This document shows positions 1-6,719 of a stretch of DNA of 6,719 nt, in pieces. Position 1 is the first letter of the stretch, and each line of letters begins with the position of its first letter. Under the pieces are notes generated by a model. The model made no database searches, had not been told where the DNA came from, and saw only the letters and a list, made by a program, of their open reading frames with translations. Both the position numbers and the translations under genes were made by a program. The stretch is from Vulcanimicrobiota bacterium (GTDB lineage: Bacteria > Vulcanimicrobiota > Vulcanimicrobiia > Vulcanimicrobiales > Vulcanimicrobiaceae): positions 1 through 6,719 of the forward strand of contig JAFAHB010000230.1 of assembly GCA_019237435.1 (NCBI GenBank), in the 5' to 3' direction.

Positions 1-870
1 GTGCGCGACGGCATCGTCGGCAAGAGCGCGGCCGTTACCGGGATATAGTGCTGCGCGTCCCGGCCGGTATGGCATGATATCGGGCAGAAGTTCGCCGGCC
101 GCGCGCGTTGCTTCGTCCGTGGTGTAGCCGCCCGTGTGCTCGAGCGCGTGCGCGAAGAGCGAGACGAAGCGCGCGTCGTTCGCCGGTTCTCCTGAAAGGT
201 ATGCAACTTTCTGATCTCCGGCGAGGAAGGGCTCTTGCGAGGCGTGGGCGCCCCGGTCGGCCTGAACCCAACTTCCTGAGGCGCCGTCGAGCGTGCGGGC
301 CCAGAGGTTCAGATTCGCAGAACCGAGCGCAGAGTTCGGAACCTCAAGCACGATCGAGCAGATGTTCTTCTCGGCGAAGAAATCTTGACCGGTAAATTGC
401 AGGTTGTTGAGCGCGCCCATTGTGTCGAAAAAGAACGGATCGCTGCGCCAGCCGGCAAAGAAGCGATAATCGCCGGCGCTCGTCGCCTTTGCCTCACGCG
501 CCGCTGAGACGGGCGCACCGTCAACAACGACCTTGCCGTCATCGCTGGTGCGTTCGGATCGCGTGCTCTCGATACGGCGCACCGTTGCGCTCTGCGCCCC
601 TCCATTGGAAGCGGCAAACGCCACGCTATACGCGATATTCACCACGGCATCGCCGTCCGCATCGATCATGAACTCATAGAGCGCCTTGGTCGAAAACGGT
701 TCGGTCGTTGTAGGTCCTTTGGGGTTGAGGCCCTCCGACGGGTGGACGTCCATAATCAGAATTGACTTGCTTCCGTCACCGGGCTTCGGAAAGACGTACA
801 GATCGGTAAAATCCAAACGTGCATCCCCGTGCGGAAACGTCAGATCGGGGCCCGAGTAGTGGTGCGACAC
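1..870 (-). CDS. DUF4331 family protein (C-terminal end beyond window)
   Basis: Open on the minus strand from a GTG at 870 to the left edge, giving 290 codons and no stop, so the gene is truncated by the window. The GTG start is supported by AAAGGAGAAG upstream (GGAG at 884-881, 10 nt away). A nearby ATG at 876 is out of frame. The protein matches DUF4331 as I know it. It opens SHHYSGPDL with LDFTDLYVF at residues 19-27. It has ALYEFMIDADGDA at 63-75, RFFAGWRSDPFF at 137-148, FTGQDFFAEKN at 159-169 followed by IVLEVP, and WARTL at 190-194. NGRALADDAVAH at 279-290 is typical of the family near its C-terminus, so little is probably missing. The family has no established biochemical role. No signal peptide or membrane segment is visible at this start. 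It lies 234 nt downstream of the hydrolase gene on the same strand and is probably transcribed separately. Confidence 0.88.
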   Translation of the reverse strand, partial: MSHHYSGPDLTFPHGDARLDFTDLYVFPKPGDGSKSILIMDVHPSEGLNPKGPTTTEPFSTKALYEFMIDADGDAVVNIAYSVAFAASNGGAQSATVRRIESTRSERTSDDGKVVVDGAPVSAAREAKATSAGDYRFFAGWRSDPFFFDTMGALNNLQFTGQDFFAEKNICSIVLEVPNSALGSANLNLWARTLDGASGSWVQADRGAHASQEPFLAGDQKVAYLSGEPANDARFVSLFAHALEHTGGYTTDEATRAAGELLPDIMPYRPGRAALYPGNGRALADDAVAH

Positions 871-977
871 GATTCATCTTCTCCTTTCAACATCAGATTG
901 CTCGCGGGTCACGTCGATTCCGCTGCTTCAGGCAGAGGGCGTCGACGCGGCGGATAAAGCCGCGCCCAAGGAATCTC

Positions 978-1097
978 GCCGTATCTTTGCTGCAGCAACA
1001 ACTCACCTCGGAAGCGTTCGAAAAAGCAAGCGCCGCCGGTGCATTGCTTGCGCCTGATGAGGCGCTGGACGGAGCACTAGCGGCACTTGCCCGATGA
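978..1097 (+). pseudogene. Possible C-terminal remnant of a TPR/ATPase-type regulator
   Basis: This is the only plus-strand coding-like stretch in the gap between two minus-strand genes. The last 39 codons before a TGA at 1095-1097 read AVSLLQQQLTSEAFEKASAA, then GALLAPDEALDGALAALAR. From memory this resembles the C-terminal tail of large cyclase or LuxR-type proteins with an ATPase and TPR repeats, which often end like LGEAAFAAAWAEGRALSLEEA. Upstream in the same frame the reading becomes arginine-rich and runs into the DUF4331 ribosome-binding site, with no suitable start or domain. I infer a decayed gene end left after a deletion. The alternative is chance coding potential in GC-rich DNA. 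The match is short and no alignment was run. Confidence 0.35.
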
Positions 1098-1104
1098 GAT
1101 GCCG

Positions 1105-1950
1105 TCAGATTGCTGCGAGCGAAGGCACGAACTTTAGCAGCGCCTCGTTGACTTGATCGGCGTGCGTCCAAGCGATCGCGTGCGGACCCTCCTTGATAGT
1201 CACGAACTCCGCATCCTTGAGGAAATCAGGTAGCCGCGCGCCGGTCTTCGGGTACGGCAGCACCCGGTCGTCATCGCCCTGGATCACGAGCATCGGCACG
1301 TTGATCTTCGCAAGATCGGCACGAAAATCGGTCTCCCACGTCGGGATGCAGGCGACTCCAGCGAGAGCTGAGGCCGCAGTAGCGATGTTCAAGCTGCTTT
1401 GATAGGCCTGATCGCTGACGAGCGTCCCGCGAAACTTGTCGATGTTGTAGAAAAGGTCGAGGAACGCTTTCATCCACGCCGGCGTGTCTTTTTTTGCGGT
1501 GTCGATAAAGCCGTCAAATACGCTTGCCGGGATGCCCTCGGGATTGTCGGGCGTTTGCAGCAGGAAAGGCGGAATCGGCGAGATGAGCACTCCTCGCGCG
1601 ACGCGCTTCGATCCATATCGCCCCAGATAGCGCGTCACTTCTCCGGTCCCCATCGAGTGGCCGACCAGGGTCACATCATAGAGGTCCAGCTCTTCCAACA
1701 GCGTGTGCAGGTCTTCGGCAAAGGTATCGTAGTCGTAGCCGGTCGCCGGTTGGCTTGACTTTCCAAAGCCGCGCCGATCGTAAGTGATCGTGCGGAAGCC
1801 GCTTTCCAGCAGCACGGGAACCTGTCTATCCCACGCACGGCCGCTGAGCGGATAGCCGTGAATCAGAACGACGGGTAGCCCGTCGCCGTGGTCTTCGTAG
1901 TACAGGTCGATCTGGCCGGAGTTCTCGCGGCCGACTGTCACATAGGGCAT
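1105..1950 (-). CDS. Alpha/beta hydrolase, chloroperoxidase/esterase type
   Basis: The product is 281 residues, the usual length for the cofactor-free haloperoxidase/esterase group of alpha/beta hydrolases. Visible elements are the oxyanion-hole HGYPLSGRAWD at 31-41, YDRRGFGKSS at 57-66, and the nucleophile elbow GHSMG at 97-101 with Ser99. The acid Asp228 lies in QGDDDRVLP and His257 in GPHAIAWTH, so the Ser-Asp-His triad is complete. Family members hydrolyse esters or lactones and can show perhydrolase activity; the natural substrate cannot be read from sequence. No signal peptide is seen, so it is probably cytoplasmic. I chose the ATG at 1950 over an in-frame ATG at 1980. GAGGAG sits 6 nt upstream of 1950, and the likely promoter -10 at 1990-1985 puts the transcript start at about 1978, downstream of the 1980 codon. 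It is probably a single-gene transcript. Confidence 0.93.
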   Translation of the reverse strand: MPYVTVGRENSGQIDLYYEDHGDGLPVVLIHGYPLSGRAWDRQVPVLLESGFRTITYDRRGFGKSSQPATGYDYDTFAEDLHTLLEELDLYDVTLVGHSMGTGEVTRYLGRYGSKRVARGVLISPIPPFLLQTPDNPEGIPASVFDGFIDTAKKDTPAWMKAFLDLFYNIDKFRGTLVSDQAYQSSLNIATAASALAGVACIPTWETDFRADLAKINVPMLVIQGDDDRVLPYPKTGARLPDFLKDAEFVTIKEGPHAIAWTHADQVNEALLKFVPSLAAI

Positions 1951-1984
1951 AATCTTCTCCTCACTTGAAACTTGCTGCACTTAA

Positions 1985-2015
1985 ATTATCACGCCGCGAA
2001 GTCGCCGTCTGTCAA
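1985..2015 (-). promoter_or_regulatory. Sigma-70-type promoter for the alpha/beta hydrolase
   Basis: On the minus strand a perfect TTGACA (2015-2010) is followed after 19 nt by GATAAT (1990-1985), one mismatch from TATAAT. An 18-nt spacing would give TGATAA instead. The predicted transcript would start near 1978, leaving a leader of about 28 nt that contains the GAGGAG ribosome-binding site. The spacer is slightly longer than the ideal 17 nt. This is the best promoter match I see in the window and implies the hydrolase need not depend on read-through from the VOC genes. Confidence 0.6.
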
Positions 2016-2039
2016 GCAACAGTGGGCAAAACCGCCCGC

Positions 2040-2102
2040 GTCACCCCCAGCGGAGTCGAGGGGCGGGGGACGAAGGGCGACAAGGATTTCGTTCAGGATG
2101 AC
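2040..2102. repeat. Short intergenic repeat with imperfect inverted ends, copy A
   Basis: The segment starts GTCACCCCCAGC (2040-2051) and ends GTTCAGGATGAC (2091-2102). The reverse complement of the right end, GTCATCCTGAAC, agrees with the left end at 8 of 12 positions, so the element looks like a small palindromic unit of about 63 bp. The 14 nt at 2090-2103 (CGTTCAGGATGACA) recur exactly at 3518-3531. From memory, GTCATCCTGAGCG-like intergenic repeats are widespread in environmental bacteria. The right end overlaps the last codons and the stop of the VOC fusion gene. It may act as an RNA hairpin at the end of that transcript. Confidence 0.5.
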
Positions 2103-2863
2103 ACCGGGGATTGCGACGAGACGAACCACTCGTTGCCGAAGCGGTCCTTGAGGCCGCCGAACTTTCCGCCCCATTCGACGTCCCCGAACTCGTGGTCGAC
2201 GCTGCCGCCATCGGAGAGTGCGCGGAAAATTTCTTCGGCTTGGATGGCGTCGGGAACGTCGAGCGAGAGCGAGATGTTTCCCTCGTTGGGATTGACGGGT
2301 GACGACGACGATCCGTCGGCAGCCTCGAAATTGATGCCGGGAGCGGTGAACTTCGCGTACTGCACTTTGTCGCCGTCCTTCATGTGGATCTCGTAGCTGC
2401 CGCCCAGCGCCTTTTTGTAAAACTCGAGCGCCTCTTGGCAACGTCCATTAAAGAAGACGAACGGTGCGAGACCCATCGGTGCTCCACGCGTCGCACCGCA
2501 GGGGTCGACGAGGCCGATGGTGTGGCCTTCGGGATCGCGAAAGAGTCCGATGATCGGACCGTTGGGCACTTTGTCCGGCCCCATCATGCGGGAGCCGCCG
2601 TGCTCTTCGATTTTGGAAAAAGCGCCTTCCATGTCGTCCACGACCACGTAGAAGGTCACGTGTCCGTCGTAACCTTGCGGCGCCACGCCGATTCCGCCGG
2701 CGATTCCGCGCTGATAGTGCGGTACGGGCTCGACGATCGTGTATTCGACTGCCGACCCTTCAATCGGGGGCGCCACGTCCCAGCCGAACACGTCGGCGTA
2801 AAAGCTGCGCAGCTTCGGCGCGTCATGCCCCATGATTTCAAAATGCATGACCGGGTGTTTCAC
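2093..2863 (-). CDS. Two-domain VOC (glyoxalase-fold) fusion protein
   Basis: The product is 256 residues with two vicinal-oxygen-chelate domains. Residues 1-121 resemble glyoxalase/bleomycin-resistance domains: VMHFEIMGHDAPKLRSFYAD at 5-24, GHVTFYVVVDD at 67-77, and FRDPEGHTIGLVDP at 108-121. Residues 130-250 resemble the PhnB-like group: GLAPFVFFNGRCQEALEFYK at 131-150 and DRFGNEWFV at 240-248. A linker of only about 8 residues joins them. VOC domains pair to form metal or ligand sites, so the fusion may build an intramolecular dimer. The substrate is unknown and the metal ligands are not certain. The GTG start at 2863 has AAGGA 6 nt upstream. The gene lies 21 nt downstream of the PhnB-like gene, so the two are probably one operon. 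The final VSS-stop is encoded inside a dispersed repeat, beyond the point where the family normally ends. Confidence 0.88.
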   Translation of the reverse strand: MKHPVMHFEIMGHDAPKLRSFYADVFGWDVAPPIEGSAVEYTIVEPVPHYQRGIAGGIGVAPQGYDGHVTFYVVVDDMEGAFSKIEEHGGSRMMGPDKVPNGPIIGLFRDPEGHTIGLVDPCGATRGAPMGLAPFVFFNGRCQEALEFYKKALGGSYEIHMKDGDKVQYAKFTAPGINFEAADGSSSSPVNPNEGNISLSLDVPDAIQAEEIFRALSDGGSVDHEFGDVEWGGKFGGLKDRFGNEWFVSSQSPVSS

Positions 2864-2884
2864 GATTGTTCCTTTCCGTTAGAG

Positions 2885-3376
2885 TTAGGCGTTGTAGACA
2901 CGGCGGAGCTCGTCGATGTCTAGTTTCCTCATTTGGAGCATCGCGCGCATCGCGCGTTGCGAGCGCTCTTCGTCGTCGCCGCCGATTACCTCGCGCAAAC
3001 CTTGCGGGACGATGTTCCAGGCGAACCCGTACCGGTCGGCGACCCAGCCGCATGGCAGCTTTTGGCCGCCGTCGGAGAGCTTATCCCAGAGCTCGTCGAG
3101 CTCGGCTGACGTTTCGCAGCTAACGAAGAGCGCGATCTTGCCTTGCGAGAAGTCATCGTCGCGCACGTAGGGATCGCTCGTTGGCGCATTCATGGCCATG
3201 AACGGTTGGCCGTCGAGCTCAAACTCCATCGTCATCACCGAGCCGGCCGGCCCCGGGCCGGCCTCGCTGTAACGGCTCACGTCGGTGATTTTTGAGTTTT
3301 TGAAAACCGAGACGTAGAAGTTGGCCGCTTCTTCGGCCTGACCGGTGAACCAGAGGAACGGGGTGATGCTCGGCAC
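2885..3376 (-). CDS. PhnB-like VOC family protein (3-dmu-9_3-mt domain)
   Basis: The product is 163 residues, the usual size for this single-domain group. It opens PSITPFLWFTGQAEEAANFY at 2-21, followed by VFKNSKI at 24-30. It has PCGWVADRYGFAWNIVP at 108-124 and a C-terminal helix RAMRAMLQMRKLDIDELRRV at 141-160, all typical of the PF06983 family. Members are often annotated as 3-demethylubiquinone methyltransferases, but they lack a methyltransferase fold and their true activity is mostly unknown. I chose the GTG at 3376 rather than an in-frame ATG at 3427. AAAGGAGATT places AGGAG 7 nt upstream of the GTG, and homologues begin at this PSITPFLWF motif. It is the first gene of a likely two-gene operon with the VOC fusion, whose second domain belongs to the same group. 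I see no clear promoter upstream. Confidence 0.9.
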   Translation of the reverse strand: MPSITPFLWFTGQAEEAANFYVSVFKNSKITDVSRYSEAGPGPAGSVMTMEFELDGQPFMAMNAPTSDPYVRDDDFSQGKIALFVSCETSAELDELWDKLSDGGQKLPCGWVADRYGFAWNIVPQGLREVIGGDDEERSQRAMRAMLQMRKLDIDELRRVYNA

Positions 3377-3535
3377 TTTGAATCTCCTTTGCTTCTCATC
3401 GGGCCAAAACGCTTCAGTGACATTCAACGCCGTTTGCCTGGGATTCCGACCAATATCCTCACCGCGCGCTTGAATGAGCTGGAAGATAGCGGGCTCGACT
3501 GTGCGCGCCGCGCGCTCCGTTCAGGATGACAAGAC
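3377..3535. other. Gene-free gap holding repeat copy B
   Basis: This 159-nt gap lies between the end of the minus-strand lipoprotein gene and the start of the PhnB-like gene. It holds the PhnB ribosome-binding site (3390-3384), repeat copy B, and a short GC-only inverted repeat (GCGCG at 3502-3506, CGCGC at 3510-3514). That inverted repeat could fold but has no T-run after it. I find no convincing coding region or -35/-10 pair. Confidence 0.5.
3488..3531. repeat. Short intergenic repeat, copy B (degenerate)
   Basis: The 14 nt CGTTCAGGATGACA at 3518-3531 are identical to 2090-2103. About 30 nt to the left, AGCGGGCTCGAC (3488-3499) matches AGCGGAGTCGAG of copy A (2049-2060) at 9 of 12 positions, and the DNA between them is unlike copy A. 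Copy B starts 4 nt beyond the TAA stop of the minus-strand lipoprotein gene. As with copy A, the element therefore sits at the 3' end of a gene in the same orientation. The exact 14-nt repeat is certain, but the wider boundaries are inferred. Confidence 0.45.
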
Positions 3536-3892
3536 TTATTGCGTCGAGCGGATGTAGGTGGCGGCGGCGTTGCCCTTCTGATCCTTGACCAATATTTTCT
3601 CGGTATCGAGGTGCGGACACGTCGTGCCCTGGGGAACGACCGTCCACGCGCCGCCGGTTGTGATCGGCGCTTGCACTACCCAACACGTTCCGACCACCGT
3701 GTCGGCGGTGAAGACTCCGGTGTAGCCGTCCTCGACTGCCGTGAGCGTGAACGATTTCGATATCGATTCGGGCGCGGGATTGCTGGAGCTTCCGCTGGGA
3801 CTCAGTTGAATAACGTTCGGCATGTAATCCGAATGCGTGCAGGCTGCAAGAACAGCCGCGACGCCGAGGACTAGCGCAAAATGAGCCTGCAT
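3536..3892 (-). CDS. Small putative lipoprotein, function unknown
   Basis: The product is 118 residues. Residues 1-18 form a signal peptide with a hydrophobic core (FALVLGVAAVLAA) ending in the lipobox LAAC. Cys18 would be lipidated and the rest exported. The mature part has a low-complexity Ser/Pro linker (SPSGSSSNPAPES) and then a region rich in Thr, Val and Gly. That region has Cys residues in VVGTCWVV and GTTCPHLD and ends in KDQKGNAAATYIRST. The pattern suggests a small beta-sandwich with a possible disulphide. I do not recognise a named family. The open frame extends upstream to 4120, but the ATG at 3892 places the signal peptide correctly at the N-terminus. Its ribosome-binding site is weak. 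A GTG two codons earlier (3898) is an alternative. It is transcribed divergently from the next lipoprotein gene. Confidence 0.75.
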   Translation of the reverse strand: MQAHFALVLGVAAVLAACTHSDYMPNVIQLSPSGSSSNPAPESISKSFTLTAVEDGYTGVFTADTVVGTCWVVQAPITTGGAWTVVPQGTTCPHLDTEKILVKDQKGNAAATYIRSTQ

Positions 3893-3937
3893 TCGCACCC
3901 AAATGCTATTCGCGGCGCGCCCTAAAATGACTGCCGT

Positions 3938-3958
3938 GCGCCTGCTTGCGGTAGGCGC
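3938..3958. promoter_or_regulatory. Inverted repeat in the divergent lipoprotein promoter region
   Basis: GCGCCT (3938-3943) and AGGCGC (3953-3958) form a perfect 6-bp inverted repeat with 9 nt between, close to the middle of the 90-nt gap between the two divergent lipoprotein genes. It could be an operator that serves both genes. A 6-bp match is also easy to get by chance in GC-rich DNA, so this is only a candidate. Confidence 0.25.
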
Positions 3959-3976
3959 TCGTTTGTGGGGTATAGA
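3946..3976 (+). promoter_or_regulatory. Weak candidate promoter, possible leaderless start
   Basis: TTGCGG (3946-3951) and TATAGA (3971-3976) are separated by 19 nt. If used, transcription would start at about 3983, the A of the ATG of the rightward lipoprotein gene, giving a leaderless mRNA. This would fit the lack of a good Shine-Dalgarno sequence ahead of that ATG, unlike most other genes here. The -35 match is poor. Confidence 0.25.
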
Positions 3977-3982
3977 GCCGAC

Positions 3983-4561
3983 ATGAGCAAGCAACAGTTT
4001 TCTCGGCAGATCATAATGGCGGCGGCGATCGGTCTGGCCGCAGCGAGCTGCACGCATAAAACGAGCGCGGACGCGCAGATCAATCAAGGCTTCGCGCCCT
4101 TCAGCTCCACGCGCAATCAAGCGGTTGCGTTAGTGTACAACACGAAGCGTTCGCTGGACGCGGCCGACGTCAATAACCTCGCGGTTGCGTACACCGCCCT
4201 TCAGGAGAAGGCCAACGCCTATGCGGGCTTCATGGTGGAGGCGGTGACGACGTCGTCCTTCGATTCCACTCGGAATTCGAAATACGCGACCGATTTTGCC
4301 AACGCGATTGCGGCGTTTGACAAGTCGTACGCGACCCTGACGGCAACGCGACGTCAGCCGATTGCGGAGACGTGGGTGCCGTCGTTTGCCGAGTCGCTTC
4401 AGACCCGTTGGGACCAATACGACGGATACATCGCGAAGATGACCCCGCAGCAGAAAGCAGACCTCATCAAGGATCTCAAGCACGCAACGGTCTGGCCGAA
4501 CTACGAAGACATCGCAACGGAAGCAGTTCCCACGAACGTTCAGACGGCCGCCTCACCGTAG
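3983..4561 (+). CDS. Putative helical lipoprotein, function unknown
   Basis: The product is 192 residues. The N-terminus has a basic stretch (SKQQFSRQ), a hydrophobic core (IIMAAAIGLAAA) and Cys23 in AASC. This is a weak lipobox because the -3 residue is Ala rather than Leu or Val. It is likely a lipoprotein, otherwise a secreted protein. The mature part is rich in Ala, Asp, Lys and Gln and appears almost wholly alpha-helical. Examples are AADVNNLAVAYTALQEKANA and MTPQQKADLIKDLKHATVW, so a helical bundle of about 165 residues is plausible. I recognise no family or catalytic motif. The ATG at 3983 gives a sensible signal peptide; a GTG at 3965 would add six residues. No strong ribosome-binding site precedes it. 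It is divergent from the small lipoprotein gene 90 nt to the left, so joint regulation is possible. Confidence 0.78.
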   Translation: MSKQQFSRQIIMAAAIGLAAASCTHKTSADAQINQGFAPFSSTRNQAVALVYNTKRSLDAADVNNLAVAYTALQEKANAYAGFMVEAVTTSSFDSTRNSKYATDFANAIAAFDKSYATLTATRRQPIAETWVPSFAESLQTRWDQYDGYIAKMTPQQKADLIKDLKHATVWPNYEDIATEAVPTNVQTAASP

Positions 4562-4586
4562 GCACAGCTCATAGCGGCGATCCTGT

Positions 4587-5680
<1,094 letters not shown>

Positions 5681-5688
5681 CAAGATCC

Positions 5689-6719
5689 ATGCATTGGGGT
5701 CGCCGGTCGTTGCGTTTCGTTGCGATTGCGCTGGGCGCGGCATTGGGCGTCAGCGGGTGCCACGGCGGCGCACGCACTGGCGCGCAGCTCACGCCCCCGC
5801 TCGTTTCCCCTTCACACGTCGAGCCGTCCCACGCGAGACTCAAAGAGTATCTTTACGCGACGACGCTGGACTGGAACGCCGGTAACGGAACGGTCTACTA
5901 CTACGATGCGTACGGCAAGAATACGTCGGCGCTCGGATCGTTAACCATCAGCTCGGGCTTTCCGGACGGGGTTTGGACCGATCGCAAAGGCAATGTGTAT
6001 GTTGCGGTCGTCAACTCGGTCAGCAACGGGCGCGGATACATCAACGTCTACACGCCGGCCTTCGGCAAGCTGCTCCGCAGTTACACCGCAGGCCTCGACG
6101 GCCCGTCGGGCGGCACGTTCGACGCCGCCGGCGATATGTACGTTGCCAATCTCTGCGGGATGGCGCCCTCGATTCAGTGCTTCGTCTTCGCGAGTCCGAA
6201 AGATCGCGAGTTTCGCCGTCACGTGAGGCTCGGCGGTTCGACCTCGGGTTACGTCGCCATCTACCCCGCGGGTAAAATGTACCCGTCGAGTTATTTGCAG
6301 TCGCCGATCAACATTGCAGTCGGCGTCGGCATCGACGCGTCGAATAACGTCTTCGTCGTCAACAACACCGGCGGAATCGCGTGGAATGTCATTAAATTCC
6401 GTGCCGGTCAAACCCAAGGCAAAGTCGTGACCTTCCGCGATCTGCCGAGACAGCGATGGGTGGGCGCCGATACGTTCGATCCGCAAAACGCGTTGGTCGT
6501 TTCGGTAAACACCGCGGTCGACTTCTTTGCGCGCGAGCACGGGAAGCCGTCGCGCACGCTGACCGACGGCATCGTCGCCGCCGATGGATTGGCCTACGGC
6601 CTCGACGGCACGCTCTTTGCCGGCAACTACGAGTTCGAGTCCAACGAAGGCAACATCGTGGCTTTTCCACGGGACGCCGACAAGCCGGCGCGAACGTATG
6701 CCGTGCCGTACGGCAACGG
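5689..6719 (+). CDS. Beta-propeller (NHL-like) lipoprotein, 3' end beyond window
   Basis: Open for 343 codons to the right edge with no stop, so the C-terminus is missing. Residues 1-24 are a classic lipoprotein signal: MHWGRRSLR, a hydrophobic core and the lipobox VSGC with Cys24. The mature protein has at least four blade-like repeats of a small-residue/Asp turn followed by a hydrophobic strand: DGVWTDRKGNVYVAV (93-107), GGTFDAAGDMYVAN (141-154), VGIDASNNVFVVN (213-225) and DGLAYGLDGTLFAGN (299-313). Between them are strands such as YINVYTPAFGKLLRSY. This is the pattern of NHL/SMP-30-like propellers anchored outside the cell. Such proteins often bind ligands or partners, but some are enzymes, and no catalytic site is apparent here. 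Cys156 and Cys164 (LCGMAPSIQC) could form a disulphide loop. It may be co-transcribed with the reductase. Confidence 0.82.
   Translation, partial: MHWGRRSLRFVAIALGAALGVSGCHGGARTGAQLTPPLVSPSHVEPSHARLKEYLYATTLDWNAGNGTVYYYDAYGKNTSALGSLTISSGFPDGVWTDRKGNVYVAVVNSVSNGRGYINVYTPAFGKLLRSYTAGLDGPSGGTFDAAGDMYVANLCGMAPSIQCFVFASPKDREFRRHVRLGGSTSGYVAIYPAGKMYPSSYLQSPINIAVGVGIDASNNVFVVNNTGGIAWNVIKFRAGQTQGKVVTFRDLPRQRWVGADTFDPQNALVVSVNTAVDFFAREHGKPSRTLTDGIVAADGLAYGLDGTLFAGNYEFESNEGNIVAFPRDADKPARTYAVPYGN

Noticed and set aside
946..964. CGCGGC/GCCGCG hairpin with a 7-nt loop between the hydrolase and DUF4331 genes
   Set aside because: It has only 6 GC base pairs, no T-run, and lies 141 nt from the hydrolase stop. 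Such pairs are expected by chance at this GC content.
1989..2441. A minus-strand open frame overlapping the end of the VOC fusion, possibly a frameshifted extension
   Set aside because: Its translation is Arg-rich with no VOC motifs, while the VOC fusion frame remains intact to its own stop with expected C-terminal motifs.
3893..4120. An N-terminal extension of the small lipoprotein up to an ATG at 4120
   Set aside because: It would bury the signal peptide and lipobox 76 residues inside the protein and overlap the divergent lipoprotein gene.
5941..6540. A 199-codon minus-strand open frame opposite the propeller lipoprotein
   Set aside because: It is Arg/Asp/Val-rich and repetitive, mirroring the codon pattern of the real plus-strand gene, which has a strong ribosome-binding site and a lipoprotein signal.

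Overview
The window is a GC-rich, gene-dense stretch of bacterial chromosome (roughly 60% GC by eye). Start codons are often GTG, Shine-Dalgarno sequences are good (AGGAG types) and several products are secreted lipoproteins. The abundant lipoprotein and beta-propeller style suggests an uncultured soil-type lineage such as Eremiobacterota/WPS-2. That assignment rests on general resemblance and is low confidence. I see no tRNA, rRNA, CRISPR array, insertion sequence with transposase, or phage gene.

Left part (1-3376) is read leftwards. Its order of transcription is: a PhnB-like VOC protein (3376-2885), a two-domain VOC fusion 21 nt downstream (2863-2093), a chloroperoxidase-type alpha/beta hydrolase with its own promoter (1950-1105), and a DUF4331 protein that runs off the left edge (870-1). 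The gap between the hydrolase and the DUF4331 gene holds what looks like the C-terminal stub of a lost rightward gene (about 978-1097). The gap below the VOC fusion, and the gap above the PhnB-like gene, each carry one copy of a short dispersed repeat with the core CGTTCAGGATGACA.

The middle (3536-4561) is a divergent pair of small putative lipoproteins of unknown function. They are separated by 90 nt with a 6-bp inverted repeat at its centre.

Right part (4655-6719) is read rightwards. It holds an aldo/keto reductase with a complete catalytic tetrad, then a lipoprotein with beta-propeller-like repeats that continues past the right edge.

The enzymes (two VOC proteins, an alpha/beta hydrolase, an aldo/keto reductase) are all small-molecule or detoxification-type families, and the other genes encode envelope proteins. 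There is no strong sign that they form one pathway. I see no convincing new multi-gene system. The points most worth a second look are the repeat that supplies the stop codon of the VOC fusion, the gene remnant, the VOC fusion itself and the divergent lipoprotein pair.
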